Shown here: one piece after another, positions 51,280-60,943 of the stretch | How the letters are laid out: each line of letters starts with the position of its first letter | Position numbering within the stretch: the stretch's first letter is position 1 | DNA from: Rhodopseudomonas palustris | GTDB taxonomy: Bacteria > Pseudomonadota > Alphaproteobacteria > Rhizobiales > Xanthobacteraceae | NCBI GenBank assembly: GCA_016215605.1 | Contig: JACRJB010000067.1 | Span: forward strand, 124,001-188,000 | Length of the DNA: 64,000 nt | Direction: 5' to 3' | Notes under the pieces: generated by a model | What the model saw: the letters and a program-made list of their open reading frames with translations, nothing else | Databases searched by the model: none | What the model was told of the DNA's origin: nothing | Program-made: the position numbers and the translations under genes

Positions 51280-52232
51280 GAACGCGCCTCGAGAATCCAG
51301 GGATTGGCCTTCAAGTATTCCAGGGTCGCGAGCACGCCCTCGCGGATCGACAATTTGGGCGTCCAGCCCAATGCGCGGATCCGACTGCAATCGAGGAAGA
51401 TGAACGGATTGTCGCCGATCCAGCCGCGCTCGCCGCCGGTGTAGGACAATTTCGGCGACACGCCGAGACGTTCGCAGATCCAACCGATCGACTGGTTGAC
51501 CTCGCAATACTCGTTCTGGCCGAGATTGAAGATGTTGACCTTGCCGTTCGCCCGCTCGACCGCGATCAGGATCGCGTCGATGCAATCCTGAATGTACAGG
51601 TAGGACTTGCGCTGCTTGCCGTTGCCCAACACCTCGAGCGAGCTCGGATCTTCGCGAAGCTTGCGATAGAAATCGAACACGTGGCCGTGGGTGTAGCGCT
51701 CGCCGAGGATCGAGACGAAGCGGAAGATGAAGCCTTGAAAGCCGAAGCCCTCGCAATAGGACGCGATCAGGCCCTCGGCTGCGATCTTCGAATTGCCGTA
51801 CAACGAGGTCTGCACCGGGAACGGCGCATCTTCCGGGGTCGGAAACACCGTCGCCTCGCCGTAGACCGAACCGGTCGACGAGAACGCGATCTTCTTGATC
51901 CCGTTCGCGCGCATCGCCTCGAGCACGTTGAACGTCGCGATCAGGTTCTGCTCGATATCCTTGAACGGATGATGCGTTCCGAACCGGACGTCCGCGTTGG
52001 CGGCGAGGTGAAAGACGATATCGCAGCCCGCGATGGCGGACTTGACCTTGTCGAGATCCAGCAGGTCGCCCTCGACCAGTCGAAAGTGAGGCGACTTCTG
52101 CGCGTCATCGACGAAGCGGCGTTGGCCGGTGGAGAAGTTGTCGTAGCCGACGACGCTGTGGCCGTCCTTCAAGAGGCGATCGACCAGACTGCTGCCAATG
52201 AAGCCGGCGGCTCCGGTAACGAATGCCTTCAT
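51276..52232 (-). CDS. UDP-sugar epimerase/dehydratase (SDR, GalE-like)
   Basis: 318 aa. MKAFVTGAAGFIGSSLVDRL, FHLAANADVRFGTHHPFKD, FSSTGSVYGEA and YGNSK (Tyr-x3-Lys) make it an extended SDR of the WbpP/GalE type; FRFVSILGERYTHGHVFDF and RKSYLYIQDCIDAIL are typical. It begins 1 nt after the GtrA stop and is coupled to the dehydrogenase. It is near the head of the reverse chain of sugar-nucleotide genes. The sugar is unknown. Confidence 0.87.
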   Translation of the reverse strand: MKAFVTGAAGFIGSSLVDRLLKDGHSVVGYDNFSTGQRRFVDDAQKSPHFRLVEGDLLDLDKVKSAIAGCDIVFHLAANADVRFGTHHPFKDIEQNLIATFNVLEAMRANGIKKIAFSSTGSVYGEATVFPTPEDAPFPVQTSLYGNSKIAAEGLIASYCEGFGFQGFIFRFVSILGERYTHGHVFDFYRKLREDPSSLEVLGNGKQRKSYLYIQDCIDAILIAVERANGKVNIFNLGQNEYCEVNQSIGWICERLGVSPKLSYTGGERGWIGDNPFIFLDCSRIRALGWTPKLSIREGVLATLEYLKANPWILEARS

Positions 52233-52233
52233 T

Positions 52234-52686
52234 TTATTTACTCACAAAGACCCAAGCCCGCATGACTGTGAAGCTGATCGCCGACGAGGCTACGATTCCG
52301 ATGAACAGCGCTATCGAAGTATCGAGATGCAGAAGCGTGCGGGCACCATAGAACGCGCCCCAGTTGACGACGGTGGTCATACACAACAGCACGCCGAATT
52401 TCAAAACCTCAGCGCGGATCGCAACGCTGCTCTTGTGCAAAAACGTAAAGTATTTCGAAGCGACGAAATGCGCGGCGGCCGCGACGACGTAGGATACGAC
52501 CAGGGAGACGTATTCGCCGGCATGGCGCGACAAAAAATAGAACAGGACGATGTAGAGAACGTAGGACGAGACGCCGGTGATGATGAAGCGCAGCCCCTGA
52601 AGCGCCAACGCGGGCGCAGCGTCGAAAGCTCGCGCGGCGGCCGGCGTCTGATCGAATTCACTTCGACGGCGCAAGGAGAACAACAT
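52234..52686 (-). CDS. gtrA: GtrA-family small membrane protein
   Basis: 150 aa with four hydrophobic helices (for example FIITGVSSYVLYIVLFYFL and SIALFIGIVASSAISF) and a short cytoplasmic N terminus: GtrA/PF04138 layout, thought to flip polyprenyl-phosphate sugars. KYFTFLHKSS and WVFVSK are typical ends. It follows the GtrB-like gene by 36 nt and precedes the heptose/epimerase chain, so it belongs to the same transcript. It would provide donors on the periplasmic side. Confidence 0.88.
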   Translation of the reverse strand: MLFSLRRRSEFDQTPAAARAFDAAPALALQGLRFIITGVSSYVLYIVLFYFLSRHAGEYVSLVVSYVVAAAAHFVASKYFTFLHKSSVAIRAEVLKFGVLLCMTTVVNWGAFYGARTLLHLDTSIALFIGIVASSAISFTVMRAWVFVSK

Positions 52687-52722
52687 TACACCTGAGTTGT
52701 CGCTGAGCTTCGGGCGCTTCTG

Positions 52723-53697
52723 CTAAAAATTGATTTTCTTGTCAACGATAAACATCGGACGACGCTTGGTTTCATCGTAGATCCGCCCGATATACTCACC
52801 GACGACGCCCAAACCGAGCAGTTGCACGCCCGAAAAGAAGGTTACCACGAGAACAGTGGTCGAGAGGCCGGGCGTGAGCGGAACACCGAATACCCGTTGC
52901 AGGGCATAAAAGATGCCGACGAGGAAGCTCAAGCCGGCCAAGCCGAAGCCGGCCAGCGACATCACCTGCAGCGGACGGCTGCTGAACCCCACTAGGCCAT
53001 TGATGCCGATCCGCAGCGAGCCGACCAGCCGGTTGTAATTGCCCGTGCCCGAAAACCGTGCATCGCGATCGTACAGCACCGCAGCCTGCTTGAATCCGAC
53101 GAAGGCGACCATGCCGCGCAAAAATCCGTGGGACTCCGACAGCCGGCGGAGTTCCTCGATCACTCTGCGCGACATCACCCGAAAGTCGCCCGTGTTTCGC
53201 GGAATCTGCACGTCACTCAGCTTGTTGATGACCGTATAGCCGAAATGCGAAATGCCACGCTTGATGAGGGTTTCGCCCTCCCGCGAGGTCCGCATCGCAT
53301 AGACGACCTCGTAGCCCTCGGCCATTTTGGCGAGGAGCTTCTCGATCAGCTCGGGCTGGTCCTGCAGGTCGACGTCGATCACCACGCACTTGTCGCCCGT
53401 GCAGTGCAAGATGCCGGCCATCGTCGCGGCGGGCTGCCCGAAGCGCCGGGAGAACAGCAGCAGCTTGATCGACGGATTGCGTTCGATTTCCTGCAGGATC
53501 ACCGTTTCCGTATCGTCCGGCGAAGGATCCAGCGAGAAGATGATCTCGTAGCTCAGTCCGAGCTTGGCCATCACCGCTTCGGTCCGCTTCAAGAACGGCC
53601 TGATGTTGGCCGACTCCTTGTAGACCGGCACCACGATCGACAAGTCGACGGATTTGCCCAGATCGGGTTGCACGGGCGGCGTTACGGTCATTTCCAT
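52723..53697 (-). CDS. gtrB: GtrB/DPM1-like polyprenyl-phosphate glycosyltransferase
   Basis: 324 aa. SIVVPVYKESANIRPFL, EIIFSLDPSPDDTE, the metal site DVDLQDQPEL and RNTGDFRVMSRRVI show the DPM1/GtrB enzyme; two transmembrane helices lie at about residues 238-300. It would load a sugar on undecaprenyl phosphate for GtrA. ATG 53697 (a second ATG in frame at 53691). It heads the reverse chain gtrB-gtrA-epimerase-dehydrogenase onwards. The sugar is unknown. Confidence 0.88.
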   Translation of the reverse strand: MEMTVTPPVQPDLGKSVDLSIVVPVYKESANIRPFLKRTEAVMAKLGLSYEIIFSLDPSPDDTETVILQEIERNPSIKLLLFSRRFGQPAATMAGILHCTGDKCVVIDVDLQDQPELIEKLLAKMAEGYEVVYAMRTSREGETLIKRGISHFGYTVINKLSDVQIPRNTGDFRVMSRRVIEELRRLSESHGFLRGMVAFVGFKQAAVLYDRDARFSGTGNYNRLVGSLRIGINGLVGFSSRPLQVMSLAGFGLAGLSFLVGIFYALQRVFGVPLTPGLSTTVLVVTFFSGVQLLGLGVVGEYIGRIYDETKRRPMFIVDKKINF

Positions 53698-53853
53698 CGT
53701 CCTGTTACGAAAACTCGGAAGTCGGCCTCAAATCGTCTCGTCGCTGCGCATCTCTGGCTGAGGGTCGAAGCCGCCCGCTGATTGCACCGAAATAGCCGAA
53801 ATTGCAACGTTTTCGCGGCAAATTATGACGCGATCTCCACGCCTGAGCGCCGC

Positions 53854-56187
53854 CTAGGGTACCTCGGTGATGCGACCGGGAAATGCCTCATCCAAGGGGT
53901 ATTTGCCCTCGAGCGACGATATCAGCGGGCTCTCACCGAACCGAACCGGACCGCTCAGCTGAAGCGAGGTGGCCGACAACGGGAGGGCGGCTTCTGTCAC
54001 CGCCCCGTTGCAAACCAACCGGATATTCCTGTCGAAAAGCGACATTCGCAATTCGAGCTTCATCCGGTTTCCCCGGCACTCGCCCCCTGGAACCATTTTC
54101 ACGGGGGGATAGCCCCATTGGTCGTAACGGAACGTATTGGATTCTCCGAACTGCACGGTCAGCAAGGAGGCGTTCCCCGGTTGTCCTGAAACCCAGACCG
54201 GATACCAGTGGTCCGGCGCAGTCTCGTCGACAACCTCGAGGTCGAGCTTTCGATTGATCTCGATGCGCGTGTCCTCGATCATGCTGTTCAGCTCTGCCGC
54301 CGAGGCGGGCTGATAGATGAACACCCTCGAATTGGCGTACAGCTTCCTGTTCTCGAGGCCGGGATGCTGCTTCCAGCTCACGACCAGCGGAGCCGCGGCT
54401 GACTGGTTCTCGATCTGGCTCAGTCGTTTGGAGAACGCGACACCCACTGGATCGCTATGAACCGAGATCGTCGCGATCATCGGAATGACGCGGTTGTTCC
54501 GGGCGAAATATTCCAGCCAGGCGGTTCGATAGGAGCCCGAGTACATCTCGTTGTCGACCCAGAGCAGATAGACGTCACGCCCGCTGGTCGCGCCGAGCAG
54601 TTCTCTCACGTGATGAAAATCCGGATCAATCAACAGATTGGCGGCCCCCCGATGAGACTTCGCCACGGTTTCGGGGTTCGCTGAGGCCGACGCGATGCTG
54701 AAAACCAGGGCCGCATTCACGGCCGCAAACAGGGCGCCGAAAGCGTATGCGGGCAGTCTCCCAGGATTCGCCTGGAGTCGCTCACCAACTGCAATGATTA
54801 GCCAAAAAACGTACAGCGGCGCGACGCTGAGGACGAGTTTATAGAATTGATAGCTGTGGGACGACGCCTTGCCGAGCGCCAGGGGGCCCGCAGGGATCAG
54901 CATCAACAGGGCCAGAACCAGAAGGAAGTAGCTGAAACGCCGGCGCAATCGAACGGCCAAGGTGATCAAGGCGATGCCGATCAGAACGAGGCTCGCGACA
55001 GCGGCCACCGCCATGCCGGCCGGCTTGCCGACCTGGTTGCCGACCCACAGCCGCGCCATGCCCTCGGGGCGGTAGGCCCAGGGATAGATCATCCCCAGCA
55101 CGTCGCCGGATGTGGTCCGCGACATGATTGCCAAGGCCGAATGCCGGAAACCGAGATTGGCGAGGAACGCGACCAGCAGCGCGAACAGAAGCCAGAACGT
55201 CGCTCTGCCCGCCCGCACGGGCTCCACTGAGCCCACGTGCCACCCCAGACGCCCCGCCCAGAGTTTCTCGGTTTCGCGAGCGAGCGCGCAGACGAGCGCA
55301 ATCCCGAGCAAAATGGGAACAAGTTCCGTGTAGATGGAAGCGATGACCGCGAGCAGCAGCCCGGTCGGAATCGCCGGTCGCCACCCCGGACTTTCCACCA
55401 GTCGCCCGACCGCAAGCGGCCAGAGCACGAGGAAAGGCATGCTCATCGCCTGCGAGAAGAAACACTCAAGGTGCACCGTCGCCACTGCCGGCGCCAGCGC
55501 TCCCGCCGCCGCAGCGAGGATCGACACGTTCATCGAAGCGACGAAGCGTCGGGCCATCGCCAGCAGGGCGAAGAAGATCAGAAAGGGCGCCAACAGGATG
55601 GTCGCTCCGAAGGTCTGCTGCGCATCGGCGCCCGATGACGCGACCAGAAACGCATGCAGCACCGACTGGCCGATCCGATCCAGCTTGTAGAAATGCGCCG
55701 CGCGCAGGAAATTCGGCGTCGTGTCCGACGAACTGAACGGCCAATAGGCGAATAGTTCGGCCTGAGCGACATAGTTGAACATGTCGTCCCAACCGTAGCC
55801 GTAGTAATAGCTCGCGCCGAGCCTCAGCAGGCCAGCGCCATGGATCAAGTAAACCAAACCTCCTGCCGCCAATGCGAGGAGCGGCACCGGGCGCAAGGCG
55901 GCTCGGCGATGCGGCGACAGCAACACCACCAACCAACCGATCGCCGCGAGCGACCAGACCCCCAATGACGATCGTGCGACGGGAATGTCGAGGTAGAGCA
56001 AATTCTGACAGACGAGAATGATTGCGCCGCAACCGACGAGCGGCGCGAGGGCCCAGGCCGCCCACGACTCGACCTTGAGCTTCAGGGCCGAAGCCCCGAG
56101 GATCACGGCGGGCACGCCAACCGCAAAGCCACAAACCCATGCGACTGCAATGACACGTGCAGTCACTCCGACTTCCACGATCGACAT
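53854..56187 (-). CDS. Large polytopic membrane protein with C-terminal soluble domain, GT-C-like
   Basis: 777 aa from ATG 56187 with AGGAG 5 nt upstream; the open frame above it is probably not translated. Many helices, with the outside loop YYGYGWDDMFNYVAQAELF carrying D135-x3-Y139-x3-A143-E144. The last 230 residues are soluble and end in a beta-rich part. Further conserved-looking positions are HLECFFSQAMSMPFLV and YPWAYRPEG. Function unknown; GT-C type transfer is inferred from layout and from GtrA/GtrB next door. It diverges from the next large membrane protein. Confidence 0.6.
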   Translation of the reverse strand: MSIVEVGVTARVIAVAWVCGFAVGVPAVILGASALKLKVESWAAWALAPLVGCGAIILVCQNLLYLDIPVARSSLGVWSLAAIGWLVVLLSPHRRAALRPVPLLALAAGGLVYLIHGAGLLRLGASYYYGYGWDDMFNYVAQAELFAYWPFSSSDTTPNFLRAAHFYKLDRIGQSVLHAFLVASSGADAQQTFGATILLAPFLIFFALLAMARRFVASMNVSILAAAAGALAPAVATVHLECFFSQAMSMPFLVLWPLAVGRLVESPGWRPAIPTGLLLAVIASIYTELVPILLGIALVCALARETEKLWAGRLGWHVGSVEPVRAGRATFWLLFALLVAFLANLGFRHSALAIMSRTTSGDVLGMIYPWAYRPEGMARLWVGNQVGKPAGMAVAAVASLVLIGIALITLAVRLRRRFSYFLLVLALLMLIPAGPLALGKASSHSYQFYKLVLSVAPLYVFWLIIAVGERLQANPGRLPAYAFGALFAAVNAALVFSIASASANPETVAKSHRGAANLLIDPDFHHVRELLGATSGRDVYLLWVDNEMYSGSYRTAWLEYFARNNRVIPMIATISVHSDPVGVAFSKRLSQIENQSAAAPLVVSWKQHPGLENRKLYANSRVFIYQPASAAELNSMIEDTRIEINRKLDLEVVDETAPDHWYPVWVSGQPGNASLLTVQFGESNTFRYDQWGYPPVKMVPGGECRGNRMKLELRMSLFDRNIRLVCNGAVTEAALPLSATSLQLSGPVRFGESPLISSLEGKYPLDEAFPGRITEVP

Positions 56188-56376
56188 CACGCTCCTAAAG
56201 AGTTCGGGACTGGCGCTCCGCCGCCGGTTGTAAGGAATAGTCTTACGCTTCCGCCCGGCGGCCGAGCAAGAGACCACCGAGTTCCGGGAAAAAGAATCCG
56301 CGCCTGATGATCTCCGGCGCTTACGATTCCCACAGCCATGCAATAGAACGAAGCTCCCGAATCCGAACGAGTGCGC

Positions 56377-58599
56377 ATGCTTTCCGCCGTCCTGTCAGCG
56401 CCAGCCGTGTCAGTTGCGACCGCGCTGCTCGGCTTTTTCGTGATGATCTGGCCGGGATATGCCGTTCTTCATCTGCTCGGACTCGGCAGGCATCGCTGGA
56501 AGGCCGCACTGTTCGCCGGCCCTGCGGTGACTACGGCGATTTGGACGATCGCACTCTCGGATGCTGCCTGGGCATCCGTGCCATTGCGAGATGTCGCCAA
56601 CGTCGTCTGGCTGACCACGGCGATCGCCGCGGCGTCGGGTCTGCTGCTCGCGGTGATCTCGCGCCCGCAGCCCCTCCCCGCTACCTCGTCTGCGGAACCA
56701 TCTGTTCGATGGCTCTGGATTTCAGTCGTGACCATCCCGTTCGTCATCATGCCGTCCGTCCTGTGGTTCGGACTCGGTGACTTTGCCAATTCGACGATGC
56801 CGGACTCCTGGTCCTACGTCACCGTCGCCGACTACCTCGCTCATGTCCCGCGCGGCGCCGATAGCGGGCTGTCGCCGTTGCATCAATACGCGTCTCATCT
56901 GATGCATGTGCGCAACGCGTCGTCGGCCATTCTGGCCCAGCTTGCGGCCGGCTTCGGCGTCAAGGCCGATCAGACGATGGCGCTGTACTGCCTGCTACTG
57001 CTGTTCGCGTTTGCCGGCGCGCTGGTGGCCTTCGGCATGACGGTGTTCCGGCACACGCTTGCCATCCTGTATCTCCTCGTTCTCGCGGAATTCGGCTGGA
57101 CCGCGAACATCGTGTTTGCAGGTAACTTCGATCAGCTGCTGCTGCTGCCATTCCTGCCACTGATCGCGTCGCTGGCGCTGCGCGCCGGCAGTGGCGAGGC
57201 CCGTGTGGACACGGCCGGCCTGCTGATCGGCGTGCTCGCCGCGGCGGCATTTCTCGCCTATGTCGAACTCGCATTTGCCGCGCTTGCCGTCGCGCTTGCG
57301 TTTGGAATTGCTACGCATCAACGCCCACTGGCTTTGATCGGCCGGGGCCTGATCGTGTTGTGCCTCGCCACCGTTCTATTCCTCCTCCTGACGTGGCCGG
57401 CGTTGCCGCCGCTGCTGGCGATGCTGCAGCACCAGTTCGTATCGAGTATTCCAGGCTCGCGTCCCGGCGAGGGAATGTTCGGGGGACTGACGTCGTTCAA
57501 GAACCTGCCGGCTACGTTCTGGGCCCTGGGAGGCGAACACGGCAAACATTTCGGTTGGCCGATCGGAGCACTGCTGTTCGCGGCTCTTGCCATTGGCGCA
57601 GTTGTGGAACGGCGTCGATGGCTCGCCTTATTGGCGCTGGCGACGGTGCTCGCCGGAGTTCTCTATTTGATCGTCCATGAAGTTTACAGCTACGGCGCCT
57701 ATAAGCTGATCAGCGTCAATTTCTGGATGGTGAGCTTCTTCACAGTTGCCGGGGGCATCTGGTTGGCCCGCTGGCTCTCACGGCGGTTTCAGCGTCCGCA
57801 CCTCGCAGCCACCGCGCTTCTCGTCTCCATTGGCGTCGTCGCGCTCGACCGCACCATCGTGCAGGCTCGCCTGATAAAATTCACCGCCAACACGATCCAG
57901 CAGCGCCAATTTCGAGAGGCGCTCGACGTTGCGGCGATCACCGGTCAATCCCCCACGCTCCTCTCGGTGCGCAGCCCGCTCGCCAATCAATGGGCGGTGT
58001 ACTACCTGAGTGACGTTCCGTTGCTGGTCTCGCCATATCGCATCTACATGGCGCAGGCCCATGTGATCCCGTACATGGAGCGAGCCAGAAAGATCGATCC
58101 GTCCGCGATCAAATACATCCTGACCGATCGAGACGACGACCTGGCAGCACCCGTGTCGGGTGCCAAACGCATCTGGAACGGGCAGGCCTACAGCCTGTGG
58201 CAGATCGTCGACGAGAACTGGTCGGTGTTGACCGACGCCAAGACTCCCAACGGCATCGAGCCCGGCAGACTGGGGCTCGGCGGTGGAGCGACCGAATTCC
58301 TGACCATGACGGCGAAGCCCCACCTTGCGCACCTGACCGGCATCCTGACCGCAGGCCCCCAGGCGCCGGCCGGAGTGGACATTTTCGCGGCGATCTTGCA
58401 AGGTGCGGGAGTTGATCAATCGATTTCGTTGAAGCTTGGACCGATGCATCTGCCTATCGATCTCAAGGCAGGCCCCGGGTCTTTCGCCATCTCCCTCCCG
58501 CAACCGCCCTCCGACCAGATCCCGGCGATTGGCGACAAACCAGTCATCCTGTGGCTCAGTCACCCTCGGTTGGAAGGGACGGACAAGGATTCGCGTTGA
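56377..58599 (+). CDS. Large polytopic membrane protein with C-terminal soluble domain, GT-C-like
   Basis: 740 aa from ATG 56377; GTG 56371 is a near alternative. Helices are followed by the loop TMPDSWSYVTVADYL: D143-x3-Y147-x3-A151-D152-x-L154, nearly the same pattern as in the protein at 5626. After about residue 510 a soluble tail contains YLSDVPLLVSPYRIYMA and a beta-rich end (for example LTAGPQAPAGVDIFAAIL). It has no recognised family. It is followed, after 108 nt, by a GT4 on the same strand. Confidence 0.6.
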   Translation: MLSAVLSAPAVSVATALLGFFVMIWPGYAVLHLLGLGRHRWKAALFAGPAVTTAIWTIALSDAAWASVPLRDVANVVWLTTAIAAASGLLLAVISRPQPLPATSSAEPSVRWLWISVVTIPFVIMPSVLWFGLGDFANSTMPDSWSYVTVADYLAHVPRGADSGLSPLHQYASHLMHVRNASSAILAQLAAGFGVKADQTMALYCLLLLFAFAGALVAFGMTVFRHTLAILYLLVLAEFGWTANIVFAGNFDQLLLLPFLPLIASLALRAGSGEARVDTAGLLIGVLAAAAFLAYVELAFAALAVALAFGIATHQRPLALIGRGLIVLCLATVLFLLLTWPALPPLLAMLQHQFVSSIPGSRPGEGMFGGLTSFKNLPATFWALGGEHGKHFGWPIGALLFAALAIGAVVERRRWLALLALATVLAGVLYLIVHEVYSYGAYKLISVNFWMVSFFTVAGGIWLARWLSRRFQRPHLAATALLVSIGVVALDRTIVQARLIKFTANTIQQRQFREALDVAAITGQSPTLLSVRSPLANQWAVYYLSDVPLLVSPYRIYMAQAHVIPYMERARKIDPSAIKYILTDRDDDLAAPVSGAKRIWNGQAYSLWQIVDENWSVLTDAKTPNGIEPGRLGLGGGATEFLTMTAKPHLAHLTGILTAGPQAPAGVDIFAAILQGAGVDQSISLKLGPMHLPIDLKAGPGSFAISLPQPPSDQIPAIGDKPVILWLSHPRLEGTDKDSR

Positions 58600-58707
58600 T
58601 AACGATCCGGCTCCCGACGGCAACTGGAGGATGCAACCGCGTGGTGGGTTTGGCACCGCCCCGCGTGAGGTTCGTTGCCTGTCGAGCCGTCTACGGGGCT
58701 GAATAAG

Positions 58708-59982
58708 ATGGAAATCGACCAAGCCGACGGCAACCGCCTTCAAACGATCGTCGTCGATCTGACGCCCGTTCGCCCAGGGGGCGAGAATGGCGGCGCCAAG
58801 GTCTTCGTGCTCGAATTGATCCGGCGTCTGGGCGAACTCGCTCCCCAGACAGAATTCGTGTTGCTGACGCAGCGCGCCGCTCACGACGAATTGGCGGCGC
58901 TCGACAGCCACAACATCAGGCGTCTGGTGACCGTCGATCGCGCAAGCCTGCCCGCGGTCTTGCCGCTCGGTGGCAGGCTGTTTTCGGCGATCCAGCGCCG
59001 CCTCCCCAACCGCCTCCGCGGCTTCGCGGGTCAGTTCCGTTATCGCCTGGTGTCCGCGCTCAAAACGCGCCGAACGGGCGGACTGCTTCAGTCGCTCAAG
59101 GCCGATCTGCTGTTCTGCCCCTTCACCGCACCGACCTACTTCGATCCCGCGGTGCCGACCGTCTCGACCGTCTATGACTTTCAGTACAAGGCCTATCCCG
59201 CATTCTTCGAGCCGGAGGACGTCGCGAGCCGTAACCGGACATTTGTCGAGGCGGCCCGCAAGGCGACACACCTTGTCGCCATCTCCGACTACACGCGGCT
59301 GACCGCCATCAAAGACGAGAAGGTCGATGCCGACCGCATCTCCACAATCCACCTGCATGTCGCCGAACTCAGCCGCAATGCAGAGAGCCGAGATGATGGC
59401 GTGCTGGACAGGCTCGGCCTCGTCGCGAACCGCTATCTGATCTATCCGGCCAACTTCTGGAAGCACAAGAACCACGAGATGCTGCTGGCCGCGCTCGGCA
59501 TCGCACGACACGACGGCCTCGACAGCACCATCCGGCTGGTCTGCACCGGCGCCCCGGGAGCCCGGCAGGAGTTTCTAGCGCGCGCGGCGCGAGATCTGGG
59601 CCTTGAGGATCGCGTGATCTTTCCTGGATTCATCCATGAGGCGGAGTTGTGGGCTTTGATCACCCACAGCGCTGGGGTGATCTTTTCGTCTCTTTACGAG
59701 GGATTCGGCCTCCCTGTGATCGAGGCTCTGGCAGCAGGCGTTCCGGTCGCATGCAGCAACGTCACGTCGCTCCCGGAAGTCGCCGGCGATGCTGCGATCC
59801 TTTTCGATCCCCGGCGACCGGAGCAGGTCGCCGCCGCCATGCGGGCACTAATCGAAGATCGCGAACTCGCCGCAAGACTGGTCGCTGCAGGCAAAGCTCG
59901 CGCGGCGCTGTTTTCCGACTCGCGCGCGATGGCTCGGCAATATTGGGAGATCTTTGAACGTGTAACCGGGCCACGACAATGA
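58708..59982 (+). CDS. Glycosyltransferase family 4
   Basis: 424 aa from ATG 58708. TIVVDLTPVRPGGENGGAK is the N-terminal GT4 start; YLIYPANFWKHKNHEMLLAA, FSSLYEGFGLPVIEALAAG (E-x7-E) and [15 protein letters not shown] define the donor domain. The stop overlaps the next ATG (ATGA), so it is coupled to the GT2. It resembles WbcX-like mannosyltransferases by layout, but the donor is not determined. Confidence 0.9.
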   Translation: MEIDQADGNRLQTIVVDLTPVRPGGENGGAKVFVLELIRRLGELAPQTEFVLLTQRAAHDELAALDSHNIRRLVTVDRASLPAVLPLGGRLFSAIQRRLPNRLRGFAGQFRYRLVSALKTRRTGGLLQSLKADLLFCPFTAPTYFDPAVPTVSTVYDFQYKAYPAFFEPEDVASRNRTFVEAARKATHLVAISDYTRLTAIKDEKVDADRISTIHLHVAELSRNAESRDDGVLDRLGLVANRYLIYPANFWKHKNHEMLLAALGIARHDGLDSTIRLVCTGAPGARQEFLARAARDLGLEDRVIFPGFIHEAELWALITHSAGVIFSSLYEGFGLPVIEALAAGVPVACSNVTSLPEVAGDAAILFDPRRPEQVAAAMRALIEDRELAARLVAAGKARAALFSDSRAMARQYWEIFERVTGPRQ

Positions 59983-60842
59983 AGATCAGCGTCGTCACCC
60001 CGTCCTACAATCAAGGCGTCTTCATCGAACGGACGCTCGATAGCGTCGCCAAACAGACCGGCGGCGAGATTGAACACGTTGTGTTCGATGGCGGGAGTAC
60101 CGACGAGACTGTTGGAGTACTCGAGCGGTTTCGAGGTCCGCTGCGTTGGGTTTCAGAAAAAGACCGTGGCCAAACCCACGCCGTCAACAAAGGCATCGCC
60201 GCCACTGACGGCGAGATCATCGGCTGGTTGAACTCCGATGACGTGTATTTCGACGGCGCGATCGCCGCCGTCGTCGCGTATTTCGAGGCGCACCCTGAAG
60301 TCGACGTCTTGTACGGGATGGCCGATCATATCGACCGCGACGATCGCGCGTTCGAACCGTACCCAACCGAGCCGTGGAATTTCGAGCGCTTGAAGGATAC
60401 CTGCTTCATCTGCCAGCCGGCCACGTTCTTTCGGCGCCGCGTGATCGAGCGCCACGGTGCGCTGGACGAGACGCTGAACTACTGCATGGATTACGAATTC
60501 TGGCTGCGGCTGGCGAAAGCAGGCGTCCGGTTCGGCTATCTCGAGCAGCGGCTCGCGGGGTCGAGGCTGTACGCCGAAAACAAGACCTTGGGTGACCGCA
60601 TCAAGGTCCATGCCGAGATCAACGACATGCAAAAGGCGTTGTTCGGCCGGGTCCAAGATCGATGGATCTGGAACTACGCCCACGCCGTGACCGAACCTCG
60701 CATTCGGAGGGAGCAGCATCCTCGGCTGTTCGCCCTGTTGCTGCTGCTCTCCGTCAGCGCAGCGTCCCTGCGGTGGAATGGCAGCCTGTCACCAGGGGGG
60801 CGGAAAGGCGTCGCGGATTTGCGGCGGCGCTTGCGAATTTAG
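59979..60842 (+). CDS. Glycosyltransferase family 2
   Basis: 287 aa. ISVVTPSYNQGVFIERTL, VVFDGGSTDETVGVLERF and IGWLNSDDVYFDGA supply the GT-A domain with the Asp pair; MDYEFWLRLAKAG and LAGSRLYAENKTLG follow, as in WcaA-like enzymes. It resembles the GT2 at 4853. The last 40 residues have one hydrophobic stretch (LFALLLLLSVSAASL), perhaps a membrane contact. The ATG overlaps the GT4 stop. Confidence 0.9.
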   Translation: MKISVVTPSYNQGVFIERTLDSVAKQTGGEIEHVVFDGGSTDETVGVLERFRGPLRWVSEKDRGQTHAVNKGIAATDGEIIGWLNSDDVYFDGAIAAVVAYFEAHPEVDVLYGMADHIDRDDRAFEPYPTEPWNFERLKDTCFICQPATFFRRRVIERHGALDETLNYCMDYEFWLRLAKAGVRFGYLEQRLAGSRLYAENKTLGDRIKVHAEINDMQKALFGRVQDRWIWNYAHAVTEPRIRREQHPRLFALLLLLSVSAASLRWNGSLSPGGRKGVADLRRRLRI

Positions 60843-60943
60843 CCAACGCGGCGTTGATTTGGCCTTTCACCTAAACTAGAAGGCCCTATTGAGCAGATGT
60901 CGCCGGGGACTGGCCCCGGGGCGAGTTATTAGAGATGTGTCCG
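60843..60943. promoter_or_regulatory. gmd leader: weak promoter-like boxes and two stem-loops
   Basis: TTGATT (60854-60859) and TAGAAG (60877-60882) are 17 nt apart, a weak sigma-70-like pair. Overlapping it is a GGCCTT/AAGGCC hairpin (60861-60866 with 60880-60885), and a CCGGGG/CCCCGG hairpin (60903-60908 with 60914-60919) lies close to the gmd start. One of them may end the preceding transcript. Confidence 0.35.
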
